From: Hyalella azteca
Taxonomy: Eukaryota; Arthropoda; Malacostraca; Amphipoda; Hyalellidae
Direction: 5' to 3'
Assembly (NCBI RefSeq): GCF_000764305.2
Contig: NW_025941306.1
Coordinates: 124,001 to 188,000, forward strand
Length of the DNA stretch: 64,000 nt
Part shown: one piece after another, positions 19,862-32,855 of the stretch
How positions within the stretch are numbered: the first letter of the stretch is position 1
Layout: each line of letters starts with the position of its first letter
Notes under the pieces: model-generated
The model's database searches: none
Told to the model about the DNA's origin: nothing
The model's input: only the letters and a program-made list of their open reading frames with translations
Translations under genes and position numbers: made by a program

Positions 19862-20809
19862 GCGTCTCTTCTATTAAGTGTTTCCTTCATTGTTTGTCGC
19901 CGCCTCTGCGTGCGCTGCATGGGCACGAAAGAAGCAAGGGATGAATTTTTGTAATTTTTGCAAAAAAAAATTATTAACTTCGCGCTCTCACTAAACATTC
20001 ATATTATTGTATATTATTACCAAGGCCGATTCTGTTAAGTTTCTGAGAAAATGAAAAAGGAAAACATTTTTCTGAAAAACGTGCTTAACTTTGTATTCTT
20101 TCCAAGGATTGGAGATGATTTTAAATTGATAACCGAAATTTTGAAAACTACGTAATTTCTACAGTTAATCTGACATTTTTTGCAAGCTACTTACCTAACT
20201 GAATAATTTTAAGGAACGTCGAAAGTTTTGCTATATCCACATAAAAGCATATTTTCTCAGCTTTTACATTATCTTGGAATATTTTGTTACTTGAAAAGGA
20301 AAATCCACAATTTGGACAAAGAAAGAAACTAAAGTTATTTAGGAACTATAATAGCTTTGTAGTATTTAACAGCCCGTATATAATTCAGTAATCTTTACCA
20401 GGAACTCTTACAAAACAACGTCCTCGTACACACACCAGTTATCGTAACGCGCGTGCCTCGTCTCAGGTCACGTCTGGTGACGACACAACACCTGTGCGCT
20501 TTAACACCGCAATAACAAGGCTTCAATATATGAACCCCCATACCATATTCAGAGAAAAATTTATTTGCATTGAAATACGATAAATAGAAAAGAACGGGCA
20601 GTTGGAAAATACGACAGGCTAATTAAAGATCCACATATTAATATAATTCCAATGAAACTCCATTATTAATGTCATAAATATTAATATATTATATAGCAGG
20701 AGCCATATAGTTAATTGGCTTCCTACACAAGAGCGTCTGGCACGCATATATGCGACCGCTTGCATATACGCGCGTCTAGCTTGCCTGTGACACGCAAGGG
20801 AGGCTCTCT

Positions 20810-20990
20810 ACAGTGAGCAGGGCAGTGAGCAGGGCAGTGAGCAGGGCAGTTAGCAAGGTAGTGGGCAGGACAGTAAGCAGGACATTGAGCAGGGCAGTAA
20901 GCAGGACAGTGAGCATGACAGTAAGTAGGACAGTGCGAATGGCAGTGAGGAGGACAGTGAGCAGGACAGTGAGCAGGGCTTGTGCAGAAC
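20810..20990 (+). repeat. Short-period repeat, unit about 12 bp
   Basis: GCAGTGAGCAGG-type units with many point variants. The open frames on both strands (S-R-A-V / L-L-T-V repeats) are by-products. Confidence 0.88.
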
Positions 20991-21589
20991 AGTGAGAAGC
21001 CGAGAACAACAGCGAGCAGTAATAATCTTCGACCGAAACGAGCGGACCGGAGTTTCAGTTAAAAAAAAACTGCTACGCAAATCCTTTTGACGGTCGAAAG
21101 CCTCAGAAATCCTCGACACTTCAGTGCTTGACATCAGCGGACGTATCCCAGGACCTGATCACAACAAGCCTAAAGTTTACACACGGCGACCACATTCCAG
21201 CAGATAAATCAGCAACGAAGACAGCCTCCGCCAAACCTGCAGCGCGGTCATTACACCGGTCCATCATTCGGGCACTATAAACCGCATTGCTCGATAAATA
21301 AATACAGAAACTAATAAAGAGCTTGAGAGAAAAACACGTGACTTCTCAGTTGCTTCGTTGCCAAATTGGAGGGTGACTCTGTGCAACATATCTTCACTTT
21401 AAATTAACATTAACATGGTCATCATTTGACTTTCTCCATTCATTCGAAGCATTTAGAGCGTTGCATGGTGCTAAAGTCGATGAAAACTGAAACAGTTCAC
21501 AGGCGTGCTAGCTGCTGGCCAATATTAATGTAAACGCCAACAATTCAGTGTCTCCAGTTCGTATTTTCTCACTGCTGCCTTAAAAATGC

Positions 21590-21715
21590 CATCAGTATTG
21601 CTGCGACATGCCATCAGTAAAGATGCCATCAGTATTACTGCGTCATGCCATCAGTAAAGATGCCATCAGTATTGCTGCGACATGCCATCAGTAAAGATGC
21701 CATCAGTATTACAGG
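21590..21715 (+). repeat. 37-bp tandem repeat, about three copies
   Basis: Unit GCCATCAGTATTGCTGCGAC plus ATGCCATCAGTAAAGAT. Confidence 0.88.
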
Positions 21716-22219
21716 GCTTCAGACAGGCTCGTCTTCCCTGTGAGTTTCTCCACAAATTATGCTGGACTTTACGTACTCCACTTTGTAAATGAGACGAAAA
21801 TCTGAATTTTTCCATGCTTAACCAGCTATTTATTTACAAACGGCGGTGGACAGTAATGTTTTCTTTGTATTAAAAGAGTTATTTCGAAGGAAATTTCAAG
21901 AAACTTTGAATATTAATGTTCATGAAGTGTACGACTTTCACACTTATCTCGAGATGTCAACAGGTTGAACTTTTTATTCTCCACTGAATGGCATACTTGG
22001 CATTTCATAATCAGCCTCCTTGTTGTAGATATTATCTACCAAAAACTAGTTATGAAGAGCATACGTGGAGTGAAAATCCCGTACTATATTAACAGATTAA
22101 ATGGAAGCGTGTGGAAGTATACGAGGGGAAAGAGACGTCGTCAATTACTGTGCTGTCAGTCCACGATCGACGGGCGGCATGATGAAGGCGGACTCAATGA
22201 GGGGCGAGGAATAATACGT

Positions 22220-22265
22220 GGCCAGTGGTCGGCCTAGTCCAATTAGTTATAGCCGACCGCTGGCC
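22220..22265. repeat. 14-bp inverted repeat, one mismatch
   Basis: GGCCAGTGGTCGGC at 22220-22233 pairs with GCCGACCGCTGGCC at 22252-22265. The 18-base loop is AT rich. Confidence 0.8.
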
Positions 22266-23916
22266 ATTCTTTGGCCACCTGAAAGCTGCCTGTTGCCACA
22301 AAAAAGGGGGCTGGCTAGGATATCATATTTCAAAGACTACAAGCTCGAGGGTAGCGACTAGCCGGGCTTAGGGCAGATCCAGGATTTCACACGTTGACGT
22401 TGGTTGCGAATATTTCGCCCGCAAGCAGACGGTGAAGTCGAGAGCCAGGAATGTGCGACAATGATGTGGAATCCTTGTTAGGGGGTGGGAACCCTCTCCA
22501 ACGATGTTAGAAAGGGTTCACCCCTTTCCAACATGTTGAAACAACAATGTGGAACCATTTTCAACGATGTGGAACCCTTATTGTAGCTTTAACTGAGCTG
22601 TTATATATAGGCTGCAGAGCTTTCGTCAGGTACGAATCCACAGTTCTGTGTTAGGTTAGGTGATGTGTTCATATGCATTTATTTGTAATTAAATTATCTT
22701 GATGTTTTGTGAAACTATTATCTTGAGATCTATTTATTCGTGTTATTTTGTTAATCTTGTGCGACAAAGCGGAGTTACTGCTCTCATTCCCAGCTTACTC
22801 CTCACGTCTTGCTTATGTTATCTTGACGGTTTCTTGCCTTTCGTTAGATTGTTCAAGGGTTACTTCTGAATAAAAGAAAAAACTACGACTGCTGTAACTT
22901 AACCAAAAAAATATTACTACAGACAAGTAAGAAAAATATTTACAAATAGCAGAAAATTTCGGCATAAAAAACGTTCGTCCGCACTGCTGAGCAATATAAA
23001 CAAAATCTTACTCAATTCGATAGAGACAGTACACGTTTTTACCCTGCAGTCCCATAATATCAAAACAGTACATAATTCACTGCACACAGAACGCGCCTTT
23101 ACTCTGTTTGCCGATCAGTAGTATACAATTTTCTGGAATGGTATGCAATTCTCTGTTTAATGCTTGTTTAGTGCTGAACTCTAACATTTTATTGCACCAG
23201 CAACTGCATGTTCATGACGTTGGAGTGACGTCATCGACGGGGAAAGCCCAGCACGCCAACAGCCAATGAGCGACCGGCAGTGGCGGCGGAGCAATGCAAG
23301 CTGCAACCAATCACGCTGTTGTGATGATGGTGGTGAACAGGCATGCTGAGTGCCACACGTGAACGCTGAAGATTTTTCGTACATTGCTTTGAAATTATCA
23401 GCATCTATGCATTTCTTGCTTGCCATACGTTCAAGTGACACGTACTGATCAAGCTAGAAATGAGAATTGTTGAGGGAAATCAAGGTAAGTTATTTCCTAG
23501 CAGCGAAGGCGTGGTCGAACACTACGACCTTTACGGCACACTTGAGAAGGTTCTTTCTTCCTCCGCACAATAATGGGCACAACGAAAACAATGAGCGAGA
23601 CCAGAAGACATTGATATGAGCACACAATTAAGATAGAAGTAATTGATCTGAGATGCCGTAGGACAGAAAAACCATTAAAAATTATCGGTTGGAAATAACA
23701 TAAAAATTGCAAGTGGCCATTCAAAGGTTACACGGAGGACATTCTTGTCATATTATGCATCACGTACACAAAGAAGAGCGAATGTAAAAGCCCGCTATAT
23801 AAACAAGAAAATTTCAAGATTTCCGCTACATAATGATTTCAATTTGAATAATGTTATTGAGTCTACATTCCTAAAATAATTTTAACCGATATAACTATAC
23901 AAAATTGAAGCAGTTA

Positions 23917-23983
23917 GTTGCGTGTTCGAGACTCGCAACAAGCTGTGAATGTTCTGCGATGTTCTGAGTCGGCGACAAAAATG
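23917..23983 (+). mobile_element. SINE 3' fragment (same family as 10.4 and 51.2 kb)
   Basis: CTCGCAACAAGCTGTGAATG, then TTCTGCGATGTTCTGAGTCGGCGA, aligns with the body of the two full SINEs. The tRNA-like head is missing. Confidence 0.75.
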
Positions 23984-24004
23984 ACGGTCCATTTAACGCT
24001 GCCA

Positions 24005-24118
24005 CCGCTGTACTATACTATACAGTATACACTATACTATACACAATACTATACTATATTATACTGTACTATATTAAACTATATTATACCACATTATACT
24101 ATACTATACACTATACTA
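24005..24118 (+). repeat. Degenerate TATAC pentanucleotide microsatellite
   Basis: Long run of CTATACTATAC-type sequence with interruptions. The same pentamer forms the 3' tail of LINE fragments near 46.9 and 54.9 kb, so this may mark a LINE 3' end, although no coding part is seen here. Confidence 0.85.
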
Positions 24119-24716
24119 GAATATAATCCCTCCTACTGAATGGAGTTAACGTCGGGCCACGAGGCGAGGCGCGCGCTAACCTATATGCATGTCTGATATA
24201 GATTCCCATAATGAACCCGGAAAACGAGACGAGACAAGAAATGTAGCGGTAGTCCAAGGAAAATGAATCAGAGGAAAGAATTGTCCAGGAATGAAGTTAG
24301 ATATCAGGAAATTATTACGAACCGAGACAAATATGAGATGGAACGTGACATAACGATACGGTAAATCCTATTGCGGTGCATGCCCGAACGCGCATAGTAA
24401 GGATTAACAAGTTAAACTTGATTATTGATGGTCATTTGTGTAGCTTTAGCGACATTAGACTGCCAGCACAACTTGGCAGTGATTGTTTTTAGTTTAATTT
24501 TCCTAACTTTTCAAGACCCACACAAAGTTTAGTGTCGAAAAATTGCAGGGTAAACCGTATGACTCAACTCTCAATAGAGTGGGCACGTCAAAATTGATTT
24601 TTAATCTGTTCACTTTTTAGTGAGTTTTATACTCGGCACTATTTCGGCAATATCTCAACTTTCAAATTATGGCAACTTCGACAAAGCACATAAGTTTCCT
24701 CGAGTAAGATAAACGT

Positions 24717-24925
24717 CACGACAGGCAGTGAGGGCATGAAGATACAGCAGCAAGATGGCAGTGAGGGCATGAAGATATAGGAGCAGGAGGGCAGTGAGGG
24801 CATGAAGATACAGCAGCAAGATGGCAGTGAGGGCATGAAGATATAGGAGCAAGATGGCAGTTAGGGCATGAAGATACAGCAGCAAGATGGCAGTGAGGGC
24901 ATGAAGATACGGCAGCAAGATGGCA
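24717..24925 (+). repeat. 33-bp minisatellite, about six copies
   Basis: Unit GGCAGTGAGGGCATGAAGAT plus ACAGCAGCAAGAT. Period 33 keeps all frames open, giving spurious repeats on the minus strand. Confidence 0.92.
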
Positions 24926-25299
24926 CGGCACATTAGAATTTGACAAGGCACACGGCAAGCCATATATAGGAACCTATTTTGACAGGCTTAATGCGCGCGA
25001 AGATTTTCCGCTAAATGAATTTCATATCAATCCGTCACCCAAATGTGCTAGCAAAGCAAATCAGTAGAAAGATGGCGGATAAGAGGCTGATGACCCGAAT
25101 TGTACTGCAGGCGTGTCGATAACATCTTTCTTTTCAGGTATGTCGTTGTTCGAGCTGAACACCAACTGAAAAAACTGCACACGTCATTCGAATTGAATTC
25201 TGACTTGTAGCTTACTTACGAACTCGGTCAAAATTGTACCTTGCCCGTTTTAGATACATTCGGCCAAGTTAAATAAAATTCATTCGTCACAAGAGTTCG

Positions 25300-25967
25300 T
25301 CAAGAATCCTACAGATGTCTGGCGAGTCGTGAACGCTGCCAGCGAATATCCAGAACGCTATAAATACAGCACAATACGCACCCTCATCCAAAGAGCTCTT
25401 AAGACCTGCACATCTGAAATAACTTAAATACAGAGCTGAAAATTTTCAAACAAATCTTGGTAAATAATGGGTTTGACAATAGAATAATCGACAACGAAAT
25501 ATCGAGACTTCGAATGAACCAAAACAAGAATCAATTGACTAGATGCTATAAAGCAAATGAACGTAACCTTCAAGCCATCGTTCATAACAACATTGTGAGC
25601 ACAAATAATGGCAGAAATATCAAACTATGGATCTAATTTGAAAAGAAGAAGAAACAAAATCTTGTTGTAAACAATAACCCCTGCAAGAAAAACAGGAGTT
25701 CTCCACGAGTCCAATGTAGACTATAAATTTTCCTATTCCAACGAAGGTTGTAGACTTCTCCCTAATAAAGACCACATCGGGCTCACAACTACGAAATTAA
25801 GCCGACGTCTCACGTGCCACCTTCAGTCTGGTGGACCAAAGAACCACCTGATAGAAGCCCACAACGAGACCTTCACTCGTACGGTGCTGGAGGAGTGCAC
25901 CAGCGTCGTCATGAGATGCCCCGACGCCAACCGACTCACGATAGCTGAGGCCCTCATCATTAATTAA
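25300..25967 (+). mobile_element. Penelope-like element remnant with degraded GIY-YIG domain
   Basis: Two open segments interrupted by stops match the C-terminal part of Penelope-like elements. The first includes FKQILVNNGFDNRIID, as in the RT-to-endonuclease linker. The second reads HIGLTTTKLSRRLTCHLQSG ... KNHLIEAHNETFTR ... RLTIAEALIIN and stops at 25965-25967. The family has Y-(I/V)-G-x-T-x-x-x-L-S-R-R-L; here the Tyr is His and the first GIY Tyr is lost. The element is a dead 5'-truncated copy. Confidence 0.85.
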
Positions 25968-26691
25968 GGATGGGACTCCAGCTATCAACCTTCAAACTAC
26001 CGGATTGGTCAGAACCTTGAGGCTGTTTTCTTGGTGATTTTTGGACTTCCATTTTCAAACATTACCTCTATATGTGTGATTTAATACTCTAATTTTTGAG
26101 TTGTATATTATTTACAGGATATTGTACTTATGTCAATCAAAGTTTCACAACTCAATGAGTCCTGAAACTTGATAATGAATGTTGCTACACTTGAAACGTC
26201 GTTAAAATATTAAAAATTCCATTCGGAAGCCTGACTTTTAATTTAAAAATGCCTACGAAAATTCTAGTTCGACTTAGTGAGAAAACCAATCAGAATATTA
26301 TAAATAAAAATAAATAAAACTTCAATCAAACTTATCTGTATGATACATGCACCTGTGCAAGATTTTTTTAAAGTGACATTGTTGATTGTGAAAAACAATG
26401 TTGAAAAAAAATTTTTTTTTCAATGCTACCGGTTATTTTATCGGAAACATAATATTCCGGCAATATCAGCCTACAGAGACGCAGCGTATGATCAAGGCGT
26501 GTTGAGAGCACTGCGTGTATGAATGTTGGAATCAATTACTTATGAGCGTCATCCGTGACCGGCCGAAACAGAGCTTCCTGAGCACGGAGGTGCACAGAAC
26601 GCACTCATGCAGACATATCGATGTTACCTATTGATTGGTGTTGGCAACCTATTTGCACACAATGTAACTATTGCATATCATATAATTCATT

Positions 26692-26770
26692 GTGAGATGC
26701 GAAAGAATATTTAGTTAACTACCCTTTCCTTCATAGTGAGATGCGAAAGAATATTTAGTTAACTACCTTT
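26692..26770 (+). repeat. Direct repeat, about 35 bp, two copies
   Basis: GTGAGATGCGAAAGAATATT followed by TAGTTAACTACC occurs twice, about 44 bases apart. Confidence 0.88.
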
Positions 26771-27299
26771 TCAATTTCACTGATCTGCTTTGAGGTTTTT
26801 GTCAATATTGAAGGCGTGACAATGATGGTATCTATGATACTTTACTTGTGCATTCATAACACTTCAAGTCGGCTCAGTTTTTTAAAAAAGATAGGAAAGT
26901 AGAAGCCCATTTACGTCTAGTCATTTCTTTGCGGTCTTGTATTTATGTTAGTTCACATACTGATACTGGCAAACGAGAGACTTTTTACATCCCTTTTCTT
27001 TTATAAAATATTTGAGATTTTCATCTGAACACGAAGTGTCTTAAATTCAAAGTAAATAGTTGGGCTTTCTTGTCCAGACCATGAATGAAGCCCAAGCGCT
27101 ACAATTCCAGCGGAGGCCGGAGGGTACAGTTAAAATCAATCAACATTAATCATCCGTTTAGACAAACAGTTTTGTCCCAATTCCTAAATATGTTTCCCAA
27201 ATCTTTACTGAATGTACGTTAAGATTGCCGTAGAGTGACAAGGCAAAGTGTGCACAGTGCAGCACTGCAGCCAAGCCTTAAAAACATCGCAACTACAAA

Positions 27300-27790
27300 A
27301 AATTGCTCCCTAATTCAAGGTCCCAGAAGGAGCCATCGAATTTGAAAGAAGAACCAACACCAGGGGCTATGGCTATAAACAAAAAAAAACTGCGTTGTAA
27401 CACATCCATGCGACAACATTTCTTCAAGCTTCGAGTCACTGACATGTGGAACAGCCGATCTGATCGCATCGTTGGCATTCGTTGCCGCTCCGAGTATGAA
27501 CGCCTTCAAGAACATACGAGACAAAGTTATTCAGGTGCATAACTGCATATGTTCAGTCATGAAATGCCTAGCACCTTACGGGCCTTGCAATAAGTCCAGC
27601 AGCTATCTCAAACAATCGTCATTAATGGAAAGATGGGCTTCAAAAGGCCGGATCCCTTGTGGAATCAAGTCGCGAAAAGTACAAGAATAGGCAACAGGCC
27701 ATGGCATGGGCCTATTTCTTCAGTGCAGACACTTCTATTCTATTCGAATTGAACACGCGGCTGAAGGCTGATAATCACAAGACTAATATT
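27300..27790 (+). mobile_element. LINE 3' fragment (C-terminus of RT protein plus 3' UTR)
   Basis: Frames with shifts give TSMRQHFFKLRVTDMWNS, then APSMNAFKNIRD, the conserved C-terminal block of CR1/L2/Jockey-type LINE proteins. Downstream bases (CAACAGGCCATGG ... GGCCTATTTCTTCAGTGC) align with the 3' UTR of the copy at 54.6-54.9 kb. Confidence 0.8.
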
Positions 27791-28566
27791 AAATTTGTGC
27801 AACATACAGACGTAGCGTACCAACAAGTAACGATCTTTACCTACATTTTTTGCTTGGAAATAACATGAAGCAAAGATTGTAATACAATCTTTACAAAATA
27901 CCAGTAAATTACGTAAACTGCAAGAGTATGTTGCCAGTGCACAGTGACGTTCCCGGCCACGACGCACGTACTGGATTAGTGGATGTTTTCTCAATGGCAC
28001 TCTCGTAACTTGACGCCTATAAAAAACACTGACATCATTCGTGTCCAGACTCCATTTTTACAAGTTATTCTACATCGTTCATAGTCAAACACTGCTGTTT
28101 CGTTAAATTTAATAGAAAAAGAGTACCGTGTGATTATTCGTATTCAAACATGCCACAGGAAATACATTATCGCGGAGTGGTCAAGCGACACACCCTACAC
28201 CTGCCGCGGCACAGCCATACTGACGCAAAAATGTAGCTACTAGCTACAGTAGTTGCTGCATATATAATGCAGCGAATACCAGCGAATGTATGTTCATCTC
28301 ACGATAGGTCAAGTTATCATTTCTGAAGGTAAATGCTCTTCGTTTGTTCTTTCTTATGCATAAATCAAATGAAAAATGCAATCAAGCCAACTTGTTCAAG
28401 ATACCGACTAGGTAGCGATACTTTATTCAGGGCCTATCATCTCAAATACCCCTTTCATGGCCAAGCAAAACTGAATATAAAAAATATTTACTAATCTTTC
28501 ATAAGCTAATCATAAATAAAAGAATCAGCTTGTTCTCCATGCAATGGACTTTAAATTGTAATTTAA

Positions 28567-28848
28567 TTAATCATGTTGGCTTGGGTAGACTACTTGCCCA
28601 CCGTTGAAGTCTCTCGCATCGATGAGTTCCTCGTTCGCGTACCTGGGATTATTGCAACACCAGATAAATTCGGTAGGTAAATTTCTTTTCGTAGAAAGTT
28701 TACCAGCAAAAACTTTGGCATATTCTACCTTATTTGAAAATTTTAATCGCGCTGCCGTCCAATTTTCAATATAGTATTTCGGATTGTTTTCATTTATACA
28801 TGCTGTCGAACACCACTTAAAATTTTTGACAGTCACCTTGATAAACAA
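28567..28848 (-). CDS. Uncharacterised open frame or exon
   Basis: An open frame of about 93 codons in AT-rich DNA with non-repetitive composition. It starts LFIKVTVKNFKWCSTACINE, includes FIWCCNNPRYANEELIDARD and ends VVYPSQHD. Four cysteines lie in two pairs (C-x3-C, CC). A possible acceptor, TTTGTTTATCAAG, lies before VTVKN. No family is recognised; it could be an exon or a transposon piece. Confidence 0.3.
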   Translation of the reverse strand: MFIKVTVKNFKWCSTACINENNPKYYIENWTAARLKFSNKVEYAKVFAGKLSTKRNLPTEFIWCCNNPRYANEELIDARDFNGGQVVYPSQHD

Positions 28849-30139
28849 ATTATCATTGTGAAAAATGTACAGAATTTTCGAATGACAATATGCATGAAGC
28901 TATTACTACCTTTTTGAACATTTTATTAATAATATAATATAATTTCAATCTAACCTTTTCTTATAATATAACTGCAGGACCAATTGATGAAGCCTCCAGA
29001 TGTCATTGAAACAAAATTAAACCTGCTGAGTGCCTGAGTCCAGGTGTAACAAGAGGTCACTGCGCGACTACTTCCTCACCTACAAACTGGAAACAACAAC
29101 ATAACCTTTCCTTTGAACATACTAGTAATAGACTAATAGTCGTCTGGGTGCAATAGTAACTTGATAACTCGAAAGAATATTTTTTATACCTAATACTAAT
29201 AGGCTATTTATGGCATGTACTGATGTACATTATTGTTCTCAATCGCATCGCTGGCATCATTTTCACCGTGCAGCTGCATGTATAACTTCCGACCACGTTT
29301 CTTACATCACTTCACTTCAACAAAAGTACGGTCCCGCGGTCAATTTCATACGGTAGCAACTACAACTCTTTACAAAATTTTTGTCCGTGTCAAGCTTCGG
29401 TGACCACTCGGCGTTTCCAAACTCTAGCTAGGTTCGGGCGCACGACTACGACAAGCAACAGCTTCATCGCTTCTGCATCTAGGAACTCGTAACAGCGTCT
29501 GATCAGTCCAAGAAGTTTATCGAATAGCTTGCGTTTCACTACCGTAGACAATTTTAGCTCCTTGTCGACATAAACTCCTAAATCTTTTTCAACGCTACAC
29601 TATAATAATCAATAGTTCAGCTAATAATAATAAAAAAAATTTGATTATAAAGTTTACAATATTAAAATTTTAGTCATAATCACCAAGAATTTTTACTCAT
29701 TAATCATTGGCCATTGAGCCATTCGAGTCATTGGCCATTTGAATCTTCATAGCCATATAACCAAATAACCGAATTGAAAACGAAAAGTTTCTCAGGAACT
29801 TAACACGAGCAACAAGTAAATTTACGGCCAACTATAGAATTTTCGTTGAAATCTGTGCAGTAATTGCTTATTGGAAATTTCAAGTCGTGTAAATTCTAAA
29901 TGAAGAAAAAAATAAACTGGGAAGCTTTCGACAGGGCCGCCAAGTGATAATACGTGACGGGGCCCCTGTCTCAAGTAAAATTCGCTTAGCTTTGAGTAGG
30001 TGGCTAGGTGCAGCAGACGTCTCGGACAAATTTACGGCCGGACTTGCGGCCGGTCTCCCCATATTCAGTGACTGTGAGCATGGAATATCTCCCAAAGTAA
30101 TCAACGTAGCTCGATAAAACTCGGTACACGTATTCATTA

Positions 30140-30465
30140 GGACCTAACGGTGATGTTTAGCTCGTGAACATTTATGGAATTTCACCTTAATTCGTGAGTT
30201 ATATGACGATACGTGCCGAAATTTGCAGTGAGCATGACATTTCTTCTGAACTACTGTACAGATCTGAACGAAACTTTGCATATAGAAACCTAACCCCCCC
30301 AACGGTGATGTTAAGCTCGTGACAATTTTTTTTAAATTTTGCCTTCGTTTGCGAGTTTTTTTCACTTTTACATCATTCGTGATTTAAATAGCAATTCGTG
30401 CTTAAATTCGCAGTGAGCATTGAATTTATCCTAAAATACTGAACGGTGATGTTTAGCTCGTGACA
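30140..30465 (+). repeat. Diverged tandem repeat, unit about 150 bp
   Basis: The word GGTGATGTTTAGCTCGTGA recurs near 30148, 30302 and 30444, followed by similar T-rich and GCAGTGAGCAT segments. Confidence 0.75.
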
Positions 30466-31006
30466 ACTTTTAACAAAGTTTATGCACAAAAGCATTCTAT
30501 GAAAAATTTCGTTTACACACAAATAATTTTGATCTATATTCATTGTACTATGCTCTTTACCATTTATGCATACAAATCAAGACATTCTACTTACATCGTT
30601 CCTAGGCTATTGTACTTTGCCAGATCAAAGAACATTTATTGTTCAATGTTAATTATTAACATTCAATCTCGTTATACCCATGCTTAAACCAATCAGACGA
30701 CTGAACATTGGACAACTCAAAATTTCTCCGGTTCTCCCTCAAAACTTTCATTGCTCAAGAAGTCCAGCAGTGCTCCTGTAAGAAGAAATAATAAAAAAAA
30801 TCTCAAAAAGCACCTGCGGCAGTTTGTCACTTCTCTGTATTGCTGACGACCTGGAGAGCAAGTGCCTGCAGAGACATTAATGAAACTGAAAGAAACAATA
30901 TGAAGACTTGAACCAAATAATCATTGCTGAGTCCAGCAGGCGTTATTAATTTCATGCGGTCATCGCGTGACTTCCTCACCTTCAACCCGCCAACTCTTTC
31001 TCCAGC

Positions 31007-31274
31007 CCAGTGTTGCCAAATGGGCCTTTTTCAGGCCAAATTTCGCAGATGTGACCTTTTTGAAATGCACTGGCCTGACAAAAATTCATTTGGCCTTTTT
31101 GTCCGTTTGGGGCCTTTTTGGGAAAAATGTAATTCTCGGCTTTTTTTTGGTGATAATTTGGTCCTTCAATTTTATCCAAGACGAGTACACCCAATGGTAG
31201 TTTTGCCCCAGGCGAGTACACTAAAATTTCGACACGTAAGTGTGTCAGCACTTCGATTTAGGTGGCAACACTGG
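31007..31274. mobile_element. MITE-like element, 12-bp perfect terminal inverted repeats
   Basis: CCAGTGTTGCCA at 31007-31018 and TGGCAACACTGG at 31263-31274. The interior is T-rich with repeated GGCCTTTTT words and no coding capacity. No clear target-site duplication is seen. Confidence 0.6.
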
Positions 31275-31323
31275 CGAGTGCCGCCTTAATCCGGGCAACA
31301 CTTTGGTTAAACCGTTAAACCAT

Positions 31324-31938
31324 GGCCCGTATGCTAAATGGGGCACTAGCACTACGAAGTAGCACTACGCACTACAAGCCGTAGTGCGGTACTAGTGCGA
31401 CATGGAACACTACGGTTGGCATGCTAAATAGGGCACTATCACTTTGAAGTAGCACTACGCACTACAAGCCATAGTGCGGCATGGAACACTACGGTTGGTA
31501 TGCTAAATAGGGCACTAGCACTATGAAGTAGCACTACGCACTACAAGCCATAGTGCGGCATGGAACACTACGGTTGGTATGCTAAATAGGGCCAAAAGCA
31601 TAACGCGCACTACAAAAATCTGAAGTGTCCTACACACCGCACTTCACGACGATACTACGGTATATTTCACCTTGTTTACTTCGTCAGCTATGGATCTGTT
31701 TGGGTTACAGCAAAGGCATCATCGCGTAAAAACCTCAGGAACAGCATGCCATGAATATAAAAAAGTGTCCCGCTTCAGTGAACAACATGTTATTCTTAAG
31801 AATCAGTAGTTCGACACTAAACATTGTAGAGCTACTTCGAAGTGCTTAGTGTCTGTGACGTATTTAGCATACCAACAGGACACTTCGTAGTGCATAGTGC
31901 TACTTCGTAGTGCTAGTGCCCTATTTAGCATACGGGCC
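31324..31938. mobile_element. Non-autonomous DNA transposon, 52-bp TIRs and internal tandem repeats
   Basis: The left end, GGCCCGTATGCTAAATGGGG then CACTAGCACTACGAAGTAGC, is mirrored at the right end with two mismatches over about 52 bases. The trinucleotide CAT flanks both sides (31321-31323, 31939-31941), a possible 3-bp target duplication as in PIF/Harbinger elements. Inside, a unit of about 78 bp containing part of the TIR is repeated three times (31400-31600). No transposase is encoded. Confidence 0.82.
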
Positions 31939-32720
31939 CATGAGACTATATCCAGTTGCCGATCCGTATTAATAACCGCGGATGGCAGAGCTGACAGCGC
32001 GGATATTCGAGTATAGTTTATACTCCTAAAGACTAAAGAGTAGTAAATTCAGTATTTATTTTTGAGTTTACAGCGCTGTTTCTCCATACATTCAGCCTTC
32101 TGGTGTGAGTTACTACCAAATTTCACTTTGAATAAATATAATTATTCCTCTCCGAATTATGATAGGCAACATTTTTTTCTACGCATTCAAAAGTTGTGAT
32201 AAAATACCGCAGAAATTAGTTCGCATTTATTTCATTTTCACGTATAAATATTCTGTGGGGTAACTGCCGTACGTTGCCCGCACAGTGAGGAAAATGCAAG
32301 ATCGGAAATGAATCGAACTGGATCAAGTGTATTTATTTGATACGGAAAAGAATACGGCCTTTTCTGTTAGCTAAATTGGCCTTTTTCTCTCGGCTCCATC
32401 TGGCATTAGACTGGCAACCCTGCTGCAGTCTGCAGCCAGCACTTAGCCGTGACGCAATGCCGTGTGTTTAGTTGAGTAAATGCGCATATTGCTGGGTTAT
32501 TACCTATTGATGATATATTTATGGAAAAAGAAATAGTACCAAATTTAATTGGTTATATGAAATAAGTATACTTCTCAGCTTCTAGCTCTTATAAAATAGT
32601 GATTTTTTTCAAGTTATTCGTCATTGCGTAGCGCCGTAGCCTAACGTAACGTAGGTAAATAGCTTAATAGGCGGTTCGTTTTTATACTATCGAACTATCG
32701 ATTGCTTTTAATTTGACGAA

Positions 32721-32855
32721 ATGACATCTGAGTTGAACTCTAAAAAACCTGTTCGAGTTTGGTCTTGTGATAGAAAATTGAGGTATGGCATTGTTGCTGA
32801 CAGTTGGAAGCAGCTTCAAGAGAAAATTGACCTGAAATTTTCTCTAGGTGGTAAG
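32721..32855 (+). CDS. CIDE-N gene exon 1
   Basis: ATG at 32721, 45 codons ending LKFSLGGK, donor GTATGT at 32856. An AT-rich sequence precedes the ATG; no TATA box is assigned. Confidence 0.82.

Larger units (their letters stand above)
19414..32720. other. Spacer between divergent NLR and CIDE-N genes
   Basis: It must hold the promoters of both genes, but no core promoter can be assigned with confidence. The recognisable content is repetitive and is listed separately. Between those elements (for example 19862-20800, 21720-22215, 22270-23900 and 28850-30140) nothing coding is recognised. Confidence 0.6.

Noticed and set aside
8341..24925. CRISPR-like regular arrays
   Set aside because: Units are tandem with no unique spacers and the genome is eukaryotic; these are minisatellites.
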